The position numbers and the translations under genes were made by a program. Under the pieces are notes generated by a model. The model ran no database searches. It saw only the letters and a list, made by a program, of their open reading frames with translations, and was not told the origin of the DNA. 64,000 nt of DNA, taken from positions 19,682,542 to 19,746,541 of the forward strand of contig OY821791.1 of assembly GCA_963682175.1 (NCBI GenBank). The letters are read 5' to 3'. Below, in pieces: positions 1 through 10,687 of this stretch; the stretch's first letter is position 1; every line of letters starts with the position of its first letter. This DNA comes from Triglochin maritima. Lineage: Eukaryota; Streptophyta; Magnoliopsida; Alismatales; Juncaginaceae.

Positions 1-818
1 TAAAAGCCTTGAACCAAAACTCAAGGTGGAGAAGAATGTCACTTGTAATGTGAGTCATGTAAATAAATTAATTTTTCTTAGCTTCTTTTAATATTGTCTT
101 GTATTTTAATTCCTGCATGCTTCTTTAGTTTTATTTCATTTAGCTCCTTTAATATTTCTTGTTTGTTTAGTTTAATTGTCTTTCATTAGAATGTTTCATT
201 TTGTTAATTTAGTTTATAGAATAATGTGTAGTGAGTAGATCCATCCCCCTTTGGGGGTGGAGATGATGTTCATACATGCATTTAAAAATGGATATGAATG
301 CTTTATTTTGAATGTGTTGATAAATGTGAATGTATGCTTTCTTGTTAGAGTAGAATACTACACTTGATGGGTTTTGCCACAAATCTTAGACACCTCCCAT
401 GCTTGTTTAGGTTCTGTAATAACCAACTTGTGTATATGAATGTTAGTTAACTAGGTTAGTGAATGGATTGATAGGTTTTGTCATAACCTTTAGACACCCT
501 ATGCATGAAAACACTACCTACATTTGTGCCTATAGAATGCATTCTTCACCATCTTTTTACATGTGTTCACACACTCCACCCCTTAGGGGTTTTCCATTTC
601 TGATTTCCAGCTTTCAATTTCTCTCGCTTTCGTTTTCCTTGTTTGATGCTTACTCGTTTAGTGTAGTTAGTCTAGTTTAGTGTCATCACAACTTCTTTCC
701 CTCTTTTCCCACTTGCCTTTGAACAAACCAGAGTCTACACACCTCCTTGTGGATCGACCCGTATTTGCCACTGCTTCAACGCGGTCGTGCACTTGCGGTT
801 AATTAAAACGATTAAACA
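1..818 (+). repeat. Element A 5' LTR, 3' portion (cut by window edge)
   Basis: This matches the downstream part of the A 3' LTR that begins at 5074; the shared sequence starts at 1 and about 5649. It ends in CA at 818, directly before a 6-nt spacer and a tRNA-Asp-type primer site. The start of the LTR lies outside the window. The family's LTR ends read TGATTGACATC and, usually, CAATCA; this copy ends ATTAAACA. Two short ORF-like stretches inside are not conserved and are not called as genes. Confidence 0.88.
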
Positions 819-842
819 AGTTTTTGGCACCGTTGTCGGGGA
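819..842 (+). promoter_or_regulatory. Primer-binding site of element A (tRNA-Asp type)
   Basis: After the LTR end come the spacer AGTTTT and TGGCACCGTTGTCGGGGA at 825-842. The better-preserved element M has TGGCGCCGTTGCCGGGGA, the complement of the 3' end of plant tRNA-Asp including CCA. The A copy differs at two positions, both G-to-A or C-to-T. tRNA-Asp priming is typical of the Athila lineage. Confidence 0.88.
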
Positions 843-1956
843 GGTGCTCTTTCCAGACTCTGGTTTGGATGATTCGAGTGGTTTTAATATTTTGTTTTTA
901 GTTTATTTTTGTTTCAGGGACATTGCAGCATCAAGGGGACACACCAGGAGAAATTGTGAGCATAGAACGACATTTTGGACCGCCAATTAGCGATCTGAGA
1001 CCGCCAATTAGCGGCCTGGTGAGCTGCTTTTGCTCCCATTGTTGTTCTGGTGGTTTGTTGTTTCAGTGTAGTAGTCTGGGAGTTCAATTTGTCATGTTTC
1101 AACCTGTAGTTAGCTCCCAGATTAATCAATTTCCCTTTTAAGACAACTTGGACCATAAAACTCAAAGCAAAAGATTAGACTTCTTGCCATCTAGGTCATG
1201 CATTATTTGTAGACCTTGCACACATTTGTCTTTTCTTTTCTTTAAATTCTTGTTTTCGATTGCTGGCGTGAGGTACGTGCACCCATTCTCTCATTCATGC
1301 ATGGTTAAAGCATGCATTAGTTAGTAAGGTGCATTGGGACAAGAGTGAGTTGAGTGCTTGTTTGGTGAGTTGTTTGCTAGCCTAAGATTTCAAAATATCT
1401 TTAAGGGGCATCACCTATAGTCTTCAAAGATAAGATGGGAGATTTCATCACCCCTCCCTTAGCCCCAAAAAGCACACTGAAGTAAAGCCTTAATCTAAAA
1501 GCAAGTAGACATTTGCCCTAAGGAATTCGGACGCACTAGGAGAGTGATCTAGTTGAGACCATCATGACTTGATCGACGTCGCCTGCATTGTCGATTGTAG
1601 GAGGTACTGGATCTCCGGATTTGGTATCACTTGCTGGGCATTGTGGTCTTCGTTGTAGGGAGGTGAGGCATGTCGAGGCTAGTGACCTCGAAGTTAGGCG
1701 TCGTCTAGCCTAAGAACCCATTGCCTTACATTGTTTGAGATGTGCTTGCTAGATTAGGCTTCTACCTTCCCCATTATCCACGCTAGCTCTAGGGATTCTT
1801 CCCTTCTCCTCTGAGTCATCTTCTTCTCACCTACTTCTACATTCTAGTCTCCTCCCCTTTACACTCTCTGTTAGCGTTTTAGGGTCGAGTCGAGCACTTT
1901 TTGCGAGCTTGGCTTCGTGGTGGTGAGAGTGATCGACTCGAGAGTTCTTTGTCGAG
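843..1956 (+). other. Element A 5' leader, noncoding
   Basis: This stretch lies between the primer site and the gag-like ORF and has no coding sequence I can support. It holds two imperfect palindromes at 978-995 and 999-1016. A block at about 1505-1740 recurs in F (about 48490-48660, continuing at 50820) and in M on the minus strand (about 40920-41150). A GCTGGCGTGAGGTACGTG motif at 1262-1279 resembles a 5' splice site. A pyrimidine-rich stretch ends in TTTTAG at 1882. Conservation across elements with different coding content suggests cis functions such as packaging or splicing. Confidence 0.7.
978..1016 (+). repeat. Paired palindromes in the A leader
   Basis: Two near-copies of the palindrome GACCGCCAATTGGCGGTC lie side by side at 978-995 and 999-1016. 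The first begins 135 nt after the primer site. M and F carry the same motif at the same distance from their primer sites, and the LTRs carry it upstream of the TATA box. Confidence 0.85.
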
Positions 1957-3500
1957 ATGGATGGTTACATGGGAAACCATCCATATCATTGTTGGGACCA
2001 GGACAATTCTCTCTGGTATTCCAGACCCATGCATCCTGGGGTGCCTCAGACAAACACCCCATATGGTTGGGACAATCTTCAGTGTCTGACTGAGCAATCT
2101 TCATATTGGGGTAATATGAGAGAGGCACCGACTGCTAGACCACCATCTAGTTACGTCGGATCGTATGTTGGTTCTCCAACTGAGATGTTGCAAGAACCTT
2201 TGGCCTCTTTCATGCATGTGGTAGATGACATGAGTGCACCGGTGGCTTCAGTAGCCATACCGTGTGACTGGTGTGGGTTGAGTGGTCATGTTATCGGGGA
2301 ATGTTCTTATGTTCCCCCAAAGCCTGAGTATGAGCATACCTTTTCCCAAAATGCTCAATATGACCACTACGCATCCGCGTACAACCCGAGAGGGATGGCT
2401 TCGTGGGGAGAGAATTCTTATTCAAATTCTTTTACATGATTCCCACCCCAATATCCTCCTTCTGAATATCCTGAATTCTACCAACACCCCACGACCAATC
2501 ATTGGACTCATTCTCAGCCCATCACCACCCAACCCATCCATTTCCCAAATTCTGACATGAACCTCACAGTTGACCCCAAACTTGATTATTTAGAACAAGC
2601 CCTCCAAACGTTCATGGAAACCACTCAAAATGTGTTGCAGTCCAATCACGATTCCCTGCAAACTATGGAAATGTATGTGAGTCAAATTACACAACAATTA
2701 AGTAAACGTGAGGAGGGTGACCTTTATTGTCAACATGAGGATTCATCTTTTGATATCGAACCACCACCACATTCACAAATTCAAAGCACAATCTTTCAGA
2801 GTCAAACTCCTAGTCAGTCTGAGGGACTTGGGGTTTTAATTCACGATCACTTAGTGGAGGATTCGATCCAAATTGAGAATAACATGGTCCAACTTCATTA
2901 TGAGTCGGCACAGGATTGTGCCGCATCTTTTTGTCCCGTGGCCCCTGACCCACATGATCTTCATGTTGTGCCTCTTAAGGACTCGCCTCTGGTGGAGCAA
3001 AACCTCCCTACTACCCTCAATTTCAAACAACCTCATGAGAGTTTGCCTCTCATTATTGTTCCTGATCATCTTGGAAATGATAGAACATCAAACAACTACA
3101 TTGCTAATGAGGGTATTAGGAGTTCCTCGGAGGATACCTTGGGTATGACACCCACTTTTTGTTTGCCTGGTGAGTCAGACATGCCTAACGAGATTCTTGA
3201 CCTCGTTCCGACGCACTAGCATGTTGGTTGGAGGTTTGGATTGACGATCATAAGTTCAGTACTGCAACGGGAGAAACTCTTCTTCCGTTGCCCCTTATTT
3301 CCCAAACTCTTGAGAGGTTCAAGCTCTTTCAATTTGATCCTTTGAATGAGACGCCTTTGCATCTAATTCATGAACCTCTCTTTTCATCTTGTGCTCTTTG
3401 TGAGGGGGGCACAAACATAAGTATTCTGGCCCCGCGTGGTGTGATGTTCCCTTTCTAAGTGCATTTACCACTTTTGAGGTTCTCATTTGATGTCTTTTGA
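1957..3500 (+). pseudogene. Reduced gag-like gene of element A (zinc knuckle only), broken
   Basis: The ATG at 1957 opens a frame that runs to 3219 except for one TGA at 2437-2439. TAG at 3217-3219 replaces a CAG present in F, a one-base loss follows near 3236, and the terminal motif FSFDV ends at about 3500. Visible parts in order: an N-terminal segment (MDGYMG), a CX2CX4HX4C zinc knuckle (CDWCGLSGHVIGEC) about 106 residues in, and after the TGA a coiled-coil-like region with QMTQQL/QITQQL-type repeats. The C-terminal tail has GWRF and aligns with the tail of the M gag-protease. The gag capsid domain and the protease are both absent. The knuckle would bind nucleic acid in a virus-like particle supplied by another element. 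F carries a closer-to-intact version of the second half. Confidence 0.78.
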
Positions 3501-5058
3501 CAAATGAAGATGGGAACTTATGTTTGTACATAATTATATGCAAAAAAAGTACAATAAAAGACTCCATGAGCGAGCATTGATTGTTGTGGGCCCCAACCCT
3601 TGTGTACTTGGGCCCCATTTCATCACGTATTTGTCTCCCTTCTGTAGTATCTCACAGGTTTTGAGGGAATTCGGGTTTGTGTCCGTCACTATAACCATGA
3701 ACTTCCTGTTGCGCTTAATGTTGGTGAGATCTTCCCTTTTTCATGCATAAATCCATGTAGTTTCATGCTCACATTCATTGAGGACAATGCATGAGGTAGG
3801 TGTGGGGGGGTGTTTTACGTGTGTACATAGTCGAGTCATTTTTCCTTTGATTTTTGTTTTCTTTTATGTGTATTGATAGGGTCATGTTAGTGTGTTGCAT
3901 TTAATTTCGATATACCTTCTTGCCATGATCATTGGGTGACTTGTCTTCTTTTGCTTGCCTAGTGCTTTAAAATTTTCACATTTCTTTCAAAATCTTCATG
4001 TGTTTGCGAAAGAAAATGTTGTTGTGGGTTTTGCGTGTGTATAGCATGTGCAAAACCGTTGAGAGGCAAAGTAAAAAGAAAGCTCCCAAAATTGTCTTGA
4101 ACATGATGCATTAGGATATCTAGTTTACTGACTTTAGGTTTATCGAGTCGTAAGGATGCACCCTATTTTTCCCTCAGGGGGCGAGTAATCATAATGTTTC
4201 AGTACTCAAACATTTAAAGAAGTCCACCATGAACCTATTGAGTCAATAATTCGTGTCTGTTAATTTAAGGAAGTTTGTTGTAGTCAAGGACCCTTTAAAT
4301 CTTGTTGTGAGACATTAAGTGTAGGGGTTTTGGTTCATGTGTAGATAAGAAATAAGTGAGTAGGTGTTCTCTCTTCTCGCACGGCTCCTATCACTCTGGA
4401 AAGTAGGTCTGAGGGGACTTTGTGCCTGGTGCTTTCGAGTCATCTGACTTGGGATGCACCGACCGAACTCCCATTACACGGGTGGTAGGGATTGCCCTAT
4501 GTGGAGATTTGGGGAAAGGTGTACGTGATAGTGTAAGTCCTCATAGGCAATGATGCACGAAACCTGACCCTTGGAGAATGAAGCTCCAACTAATAAAAAA
4601 GAAAAGAAGAAGAAAAAAATTAAGAAAAGAAACAAAAAAAAAGTAATGCAAATAAGAACCTTGACGGACCTTACACTTTGTATCACTTGAGGATGTTGAG
4701 GTTGTCCATGTCTTGCACTTAAGTCCTTAATTAACATTCATGAATGATTCATTAGGCTAAGTGTGTGGACTGATTTCATATATAGAGTCGGCTCGTAGTA
4801 TTACCGCGTCCAATGATCGACAACAATGAGCCAACGAGTCGTGTAGCTAGATTGAATAATGCATCTTTGTTCGAATTTTGTGGGTGTATCCGCTGAAAAC
4901 CCTCAGGAGACAACACTCCTCCTCCTTGGCGACAAGGAGGTTTAACGGTTTGTTGCATGTGCTAAGTGCAACCGTGATTCCTACGAAAGTGACTTAGGAT
5001 TTCTTGTTTTTTCGTATGCTTTTCTCTTTCTTTGTTTTGCTCGGGACTAGCAAAAGTT
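3501..5058 (+). other. 3' noncoding region of element A
   Basis: There is no supportable gene here. The stretch is colinear with the 3' regions of E (20012-21519), F, J2 (59711-60996) and M (minus strand 36023-37612). Shared landmarks are a G-run motif at about 3797-3811, a purine tract at about 4592-4645 and several highly conserved blocks (for example 4070-4110 and 4380-4560). Non-coding conservation across elements with different ORFs suggests cis-acting roles, or recent common descent. Confidence 0.75.
3796..3811 (+). promoter_or_regulatory. Internal polypurine-tract-like motif
   Basis: GTAGGTGTGGGGGGG closely resembles the true 3' polypurine tract (AGGTGTGGGGGTATT, 5059-5073) and lies about 1.26 kb upstream of it. 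E, F and M carry it at a similar distance. It may act as a second plus-strand primer, but this is inferred from sequence similarity and position only. Confidence 0.5.
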
Positions 5059-5073
5059 AGGTGTGGGGGTATT
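5059..5073 (+). promoter_or_regulatory. 3' polypurine tract of element A
   Basis: AGGTGTGGGGGTATT directly precedes the TG that starts the 3' LTR. The same tract precedes the 3' LTRs of E, F and M. Confidence 0.9.
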
Positions 5074-6351
5074 TGATTGACATCATTTCATGCTTATATT
5101 TGTATCTTATATCCATTATCTTTCACCTAAACAATGCTACGTGATGAGTTTTATGTTTGAATTTCAGAAATAAATAGGTTGGAATAGAAGAGGCATAAAA
5201 GGACCTAAAAGCAAGAAAAAGGACTGAGTTGAGAGACTCAAGGACTAAGATGCAAGATCGAAGGACCTGAACGTAAGATCAAAGGACCAATGAGCAAACA
5301 AGAATACTTCACACCATCATGAGGAGTATTTTGGCAATTCTATTCGGGTCGGAGCTCCAACAAGCGAAGTAGATACATCAAAAACAAACAAAGCCTTCCA
5401 GAAAAGCTCACAAGAAAATCCAGAGTGATCCGAACACTGAAGACCGCTAATTGATGATCACTTTTGGTCCGGATCCGCTAACATTTCTGTCGAGAGTGTA
5501 TTAGTGTGTATTTAGTATATTTCTGGTATTTGTTTAGTCCCCATACCGGGGGATTGTCCCGGATTACGTTTTTCTATGGCTATAAATAGAACTCTTCACC
5601 TTCTATTGTATTCACTCATTGCTTGGTGGCATTCTCTCTACTTGGAGTAAAAGCCTTGAAGCAAAAACTCAAGGTGGAGAAGAATGCCACTTGTAATGTG
5701 AGTCATGTAAATAAATTAATTTTTCTTAGCTTCTTTTAATATTGTCTTGTATTTTAATTCTTGCATGCTTCTTTAGTTTAGTTTCCTTTCATTTAGCTTC
5801 TTTAATATTTCTTGTTTGCTTAGTTTAATTGTCTTTCATTAGAATGTTTCATTTTGTTAATGTAGTTTATAGAATAATGTGTAGTGAGTAGATCCATCCC
5901 CCTTTGGGGGAGGAGATGATGTTCATACATGAATTAAAGAATGGATATGAATGCTTTAATTTGAATGTGTTGATAAATGTGAATGTATGCTTGCTTGTTA
6001 GAGTAGAATACTACACTTGATGGGTTTTGCCACAAATCTTAGACACCTCCCATGCTTGTTTAGGTTCTGAAATAACCAACTTGTGTATATGAATGTTAAT
6101 CAACTAGGTTAGTGAATGAATTGATAGGTTTTGCCATAACCTTTAGACACTTCCTATGCATGAAAACACTACCTACATTTGTGCCTATAGATGCATTCTT
6201 CACCATCTTTTTACATGTGTTCACACACTCCACCCCTTAGGGGTTTTCCATTTCTGATTTCCAAATTTCAATTTCCCTCGCTTTCGTTTTCCTTGTTTGA
6301 TGCTTACTCGTTTAGTGTAGTTAGTCTAGTTTAGTGTCATCGCAACTTCTT
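5074..6351 (+). repeat. Element A 3' LTR, truncated at its 3' end
   Basis: It starts TGATTGACATCATTTC after the polypurine tract. From about 5641 on it parallels the A 5' LTR at 1-818. It stops in the run CTTCTT near 6346-6351, where the 5' LTR would continue toward 818; chromovirus coding sequence begins instead. The last ~140 bp of LTR and all 3' flank are missing, so the target-site duplication cannot be checked. Confidence 0.88.
5537..5590 (+). promoter_or_regulatory. LTR promoter: degenerate upstream element plus TATA box
   Basis: TATAAATAGA lies at 5581-5590. Thirty-two bp upstream, GTCCCCATACCG (5537-5548) is a degraded form of GTCCCACATCG seen in E, E3, G and M. See the promoter at 21998 for the intact version. 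Confidence 0.7.
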
Positions 6352-9300
6352 CCAGGTGCTCCGCTAGCAGGGAATCCGGGCAAGAGGCTCCAGATTGGAG
6401 GTGGTGGATCACGCCAGCCAGAGGTGTGCAGAGGTTGTGGTCATGTTCACTCCGGAAAGTATTAGGGTCGTTCTGGGGTTTGTCACGGGTGTGGCAAGCC
6501 TGGTCATTTTGTGTGGAATTGTCTGAGTGGGCCGAGTGGGTCCAGCAGACATCCAGGGCCGCCAGCAGTAGGCAGAGGTGGAGGTCGCCATTCTTTTGCA
6601 CCGCCACAGCAGGGTCAGAGGACTGGACGAGTCTTTACCATCCAGGCGGATGAGGCGAGGGACGCCAGCACGGTGGTGGAAGGTACGCTCTTCGTTGCTG
6701 GGTTAAGTGCTAGAGTGTTGTTTGATTGTGGGGCCACACACTCGATTATTTCGGAGCGGTTCGCGAGCGTGTTGGGTAGTACCCCTGCGATGTTGACTGC
6801 CATGTTGGAAGTCAGCACACCCTTGGGTTTGGTGGGCATTGTGGGGAGCTTCCTCCCCAGCACCACGATTGTTTCGGAAGATCAGGAGTTTCCGACTGAC
6901 CTGATCTTGTTGCCGATGAAGGACTTCGACGTCATACTGGGGATGGATTGGCTATCCCAGTACGATGTGCGAGTCTTGTGCCGGGAGAAGAAGATTTTGA
7001 TTCCGAGGAAGGGTCTACCTGATGTGCTGATCAGGGGGACGAAGGACAGAGGAGGCAGAGTAGTCGTATCAGCAGTGAGGCTACATAAGTTGTTGCAGCA
7101 GGGTTGCAGAGCTTTCGTGGCCACGTTAGTAGTTCCAGATCCAGAGGCAAGGAGATTGGAGGACATTGAGGTAGTCCAGGATTTTCCTGAGGTATTTTCC
7201 GATGATGTCAACGGGTTGCCGCCTCAGAGAGAGATTGAGTTTGGTATTGATTTGGTAACTAGGACTAAGCTGCAGTTGAAGGCGCCGTATAGGATGACAC
7301 CTGCTGAGCTGACAGAGCGGAAGAAGCAGTTGCAAGATCTGATGGATACTTGATTTATCCACCCCAGTGTCTCGCCTTGGGGAGCGTTGGTACTCTTCGT
7401 GAAGAAGAAGGATGGATCGCTGCGGTTGTGTATTGACTACAGGATGTTGAATACGGTTACTGTTAGGAATCAGTATCCCTTGCCCAGGATCGAGGACCTG
7501 TTTGACTAGTTCCAGTCAGCAAAGGTATTCTCGAAGATTGATCTGCGATCTAGTTACCATCAGTTAAGGATCAGAGAGGCAGATGTGCAGAAGACAGCTT
7601 TCCGGATGAGGTACGGGCATTACGAGTTTTTGGTGATGTCGTTCGGGTTGATGAACACGCCTGCAGCGTTTATGGATTTGATGAATAGGACGTTCAGTCA
7701 GTACCTCGATTGGTTTGTGATTGTCTTTGTGGATGATATTTTGGTCTACTCGCCAGATGCGGAGCAGCATCGGGAGCACTTGAGAGTTGTACTTGGTATA
7801 TTGAGAGATCATAAGTTGTATGCCAAGTTTTCTAAGTGCGAGTTCTGGCTGAGCAGTGTTGCCTTTCTGGGACACATTGTGTCGGGAGCTGGGATTTCAG
7901 TAGATCCAGCGAAGGTCGAGGCCGTGACACAGTGGAGATCCCCGACTAGTGTGGCAAAGATCAGGAGTTTTGTGGGTCTGGCGGGTTACTATTGTCGTTT
8001 TATTCAGGATTTCTCCAGGTTGGCTTCGTCCCTGACGGCTTTGACGTGGAATGGCGTCAAGTTTGTGTGGTCCCAGAAGTGCGAGGATAGTTTCCAGGAA
8101 CTAAAGAGTCGGCTGACGACTGCTCCAGTTCTGACACTTCCCAGTGGTAGCGGAGGGTTTGTGATTTACAGTGATGCGTCAGGCGTTGGACTGGGATACG
8201 TACTCATGCATCACGGGCAGGTGGTTGCGTACGCTTCGAGACAGTCGAAGTTGCACGAGAGGAACTACCCCACTCATGATTTGGAGTTGGCGGCAGTTGT
8301 GCATGCGTTGAAGACTTGGAGACATTACTTGTATGGCGAGCAATTCGAGATTTTCATAGATCATCAGAGCCTGAAGTATCTGTTTTCACAGAAGGAGCTG
8401 AATATGAGGCAACGTAGATGGCTCGAGCTGATTAAGGATTATGATTTCACCATCTCGTATCATCCGGGGAAGGCAAATTCGGTTGCAGATGCATTGAGCA
8501 GGAAGGTGGAGGTTACCGCAGCAGGTCTTCGTATCTAGGAGTGGAAGTTACTTGAGACGTTGGCCGAATGGAGACCATTCAACGATGAGACGCGAGGTGT
8601 TGTGATTGTCGGGTTGAGAGTGGAGCCTCAGATGGTCTCGAGTATTGTCCAAGCTCAGAGTTCCGATGATGAGTTAGCTGGGTTGTTACAGTTAGCTGGC
8701 ATAGATGGATCAGACTTCAGTATCAGAGTTGATGGTGGGTTGAGGTTCAAAGGTCGTGTCTGGGTGCCGAAGGGAGGAGATCTGAGGAAGGACATTTTGG
8801 AGGAGGCGCACAGATCCCGTTATTCGATCCACCCGGGCAGCACGAAGATGTATAGAGATCTTTAGAGGCATTTCTGGTGGAAGAGGATGAAGACGGAGAT
8901 CGCAGAGTTTGTTGACAGATGTCTGATTTGTCAGCAGGTGAAAATTGAGCACCAGAGACCTGCAGGACCTATGCAGAGGATCGAGCTTCCAGAGTGGAAG
9001 TGGGAGCACGTGATGATGGATTTTGTCACCGAGCTGCCAAGGACGAGAGGATTCCATGATGCAATTTGGGTTATAGTCGATCGACTGACCAAGTCGGCAC
9101 ACTTCTTAGCTATCCGGACCACTTTACCTCTGGAGGGTCTAGCTATGTTGTATATTGAGGAGATCGTCAAACTTCATGGAGTGCCTGTGAGTATTATTTC
9201 GGATAGAGATCCGAGGTTCACTTCCAGATTCTGGGGGAGTTTGCAGCAGTCTCTGGGGACTCGATTGAAGTTCAGTACGACATTCCATCCGCAGACAGAC

Positions 9301-10055
9301 GGTCATTCTGAGAGGACCATCCAGACGTTAGAGGATATGCTACGAGCTTGTACTTTAGATTGGGCAGGACAGTGGGATGAGCATTTGTCGTTGATCGAGT
9401 TCGCCTATAACAACAGCTACCATTCGAGCATTGGGATGGCACCATACGAGGCTTTGTACGGGAGACCGTGTAGATCACCGGTATGCTGGAGTGATGTAGG
9501 CGAGAGACAACTAGTTGGTCCTGAGATCGTGCAAATGTATGCTGAGAAGGTTGAGATAATCAGGCAGAGACTAGCGACAGCTCAGAGTAGGCAGAAGAGC
9601 TACGCTGATAGGCGTAGGCGAGAGTTGAGGTTTGAGGTAGGCAATCATGTCTTCCTGAAGATTTCACCATCTCTAGGAGTGATGAGGTTCGGGAAGAAAG
9701 GGAAGCTCAGTCCGAGGTATGTCGGACCGTTTGAGATCCTCGATCGGGTTGGAAGATCGCCTACAGAGTTGCGCTGCCGCCGCAGTTTTCGGGTCTTCAC
9801 AACGTCTTCCACGTTTCGATGTTGAGGAAGTACGTAGCAGATCCTTTTCCTGTGATTCAGTTGGAGGTTCCAGTGATCTGTCAGGATTTGTCTCTTGAGG
9901 AGAGACCAGTTGAGATTGTGGATCAGATGGAGCATCAGTTGAGGAGGAGGACCATTCCGATGGTGAAGGTCAGGTGGCAGCACCACAATGAACAAGAGGC
10001 CACTTGGGAGATTGAGGAAGAGGTCCAGAAGGAGTTCCCGGAGCTGTTTGGTTAG
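6352..10055 (+). pseudogene. Chromovirus (Del/Tekay-like) gag-pol remnant, element B
   Basis: One reading frame runs from the junction to about 9760, broken by in-frame stops at 6463, 7351, 7507, 8536 and 8863. A frameshift near 9760 moves the tail into the frame ending at 10055. Order of domains: zinc-knuckle end of gag (CHGCGKPGHFVWNC, about 6490); aspartic protease with DCGA in place of D(S/T)GA (about 6725); reverse transcriptase with FVDDILVYS (about 7725); RNase H beginning near 8130; integrase HHCC zinc finger (about 8805-8935); integrase catalytic D (MMDFVTE), D (SDRDPRF) and E (HSERT); and a chromodomain-like tail ending ATWEIEEEVQKEFPELFG. The N-terminal gag and 5' LTR are gone. Three of the five stops are TAG where CAG is expected, as cytosine deamination would give. 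It is not functional. Confidence 0.9.
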
Positions 10056-10097
10056 TTATCCTAATTTCGGGGACGAAATTCTTTTAGGAGGGTGGAT
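10056..10097 (+). promoter_or_regulatory. Polypurine tract of element B
   Basis: The stretch after the stop contains CGGGGACGAAATTC and then AGGAGGGTGGAT (10086-10097) just before the LTR start TGTGAGATCC. This GGGGACGAAATTC plus GGAGGGTGGAT arrangement is characteristic of Del/Tekay-type elements. Confidence 0.85.
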
Positions 10098-10687
10098 TGT
10101 GAGATCCTAATCCTAATTGAGTTTTATTGATGGTTTAGGTGGTGCTTAGGAGGAGATGGGATTGGACGGCTGAGATGGAGTGGAGTGGATGGGTGGTTGG
10201 AATTTGATTGGAGAAGATATTTTTAGGTGAAGCTCTCCCCCCTCTCTCTCTCTCACGTCTCCCTCACATCTCTCTCTCTCTCTCAGCGTGGTGGTCGGAG
10301 GTGGAGGTGATCTCCGGTGAGGAGAAGTGGTCAACTCTGGTTGGTTGGTGGAGGTGAGTTGGGTTGTCTACTTATTCTTCTCTTGTGCGTTTTCTCCTTT
10401 CTCAATCTCAACTCATCTCATTTCCAGTGGTTCGGGAAGTGATCGACGTTGGATTGTGTGGCTGTGGCTCGACGATGTGTGGTGATCGTTGACCAAGCGT
10501 GAGGTTCGTCGACAGATCGTATTTTGGGGAGAAGGGCTCGTGGAAGCGTCATCGTGGTTCTTCGAAGGTTTCTTCAAACCTTCATGGTATGTTTAACTCG
10601 CTCACTTTAGTAGTGTAAGTATTTGGAAGTCGACGGTAGGCCTTCCGGCTCGTCGCAAGTAAACATGCAGCAGATTTTACTGCCGGA

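Noticed and set aside
914..1165. Antisense and overlapping short ORFs in the A leader
   Set aside because: They are not conserved in the F or M leaders and overlap the palindromes. Chance frames.
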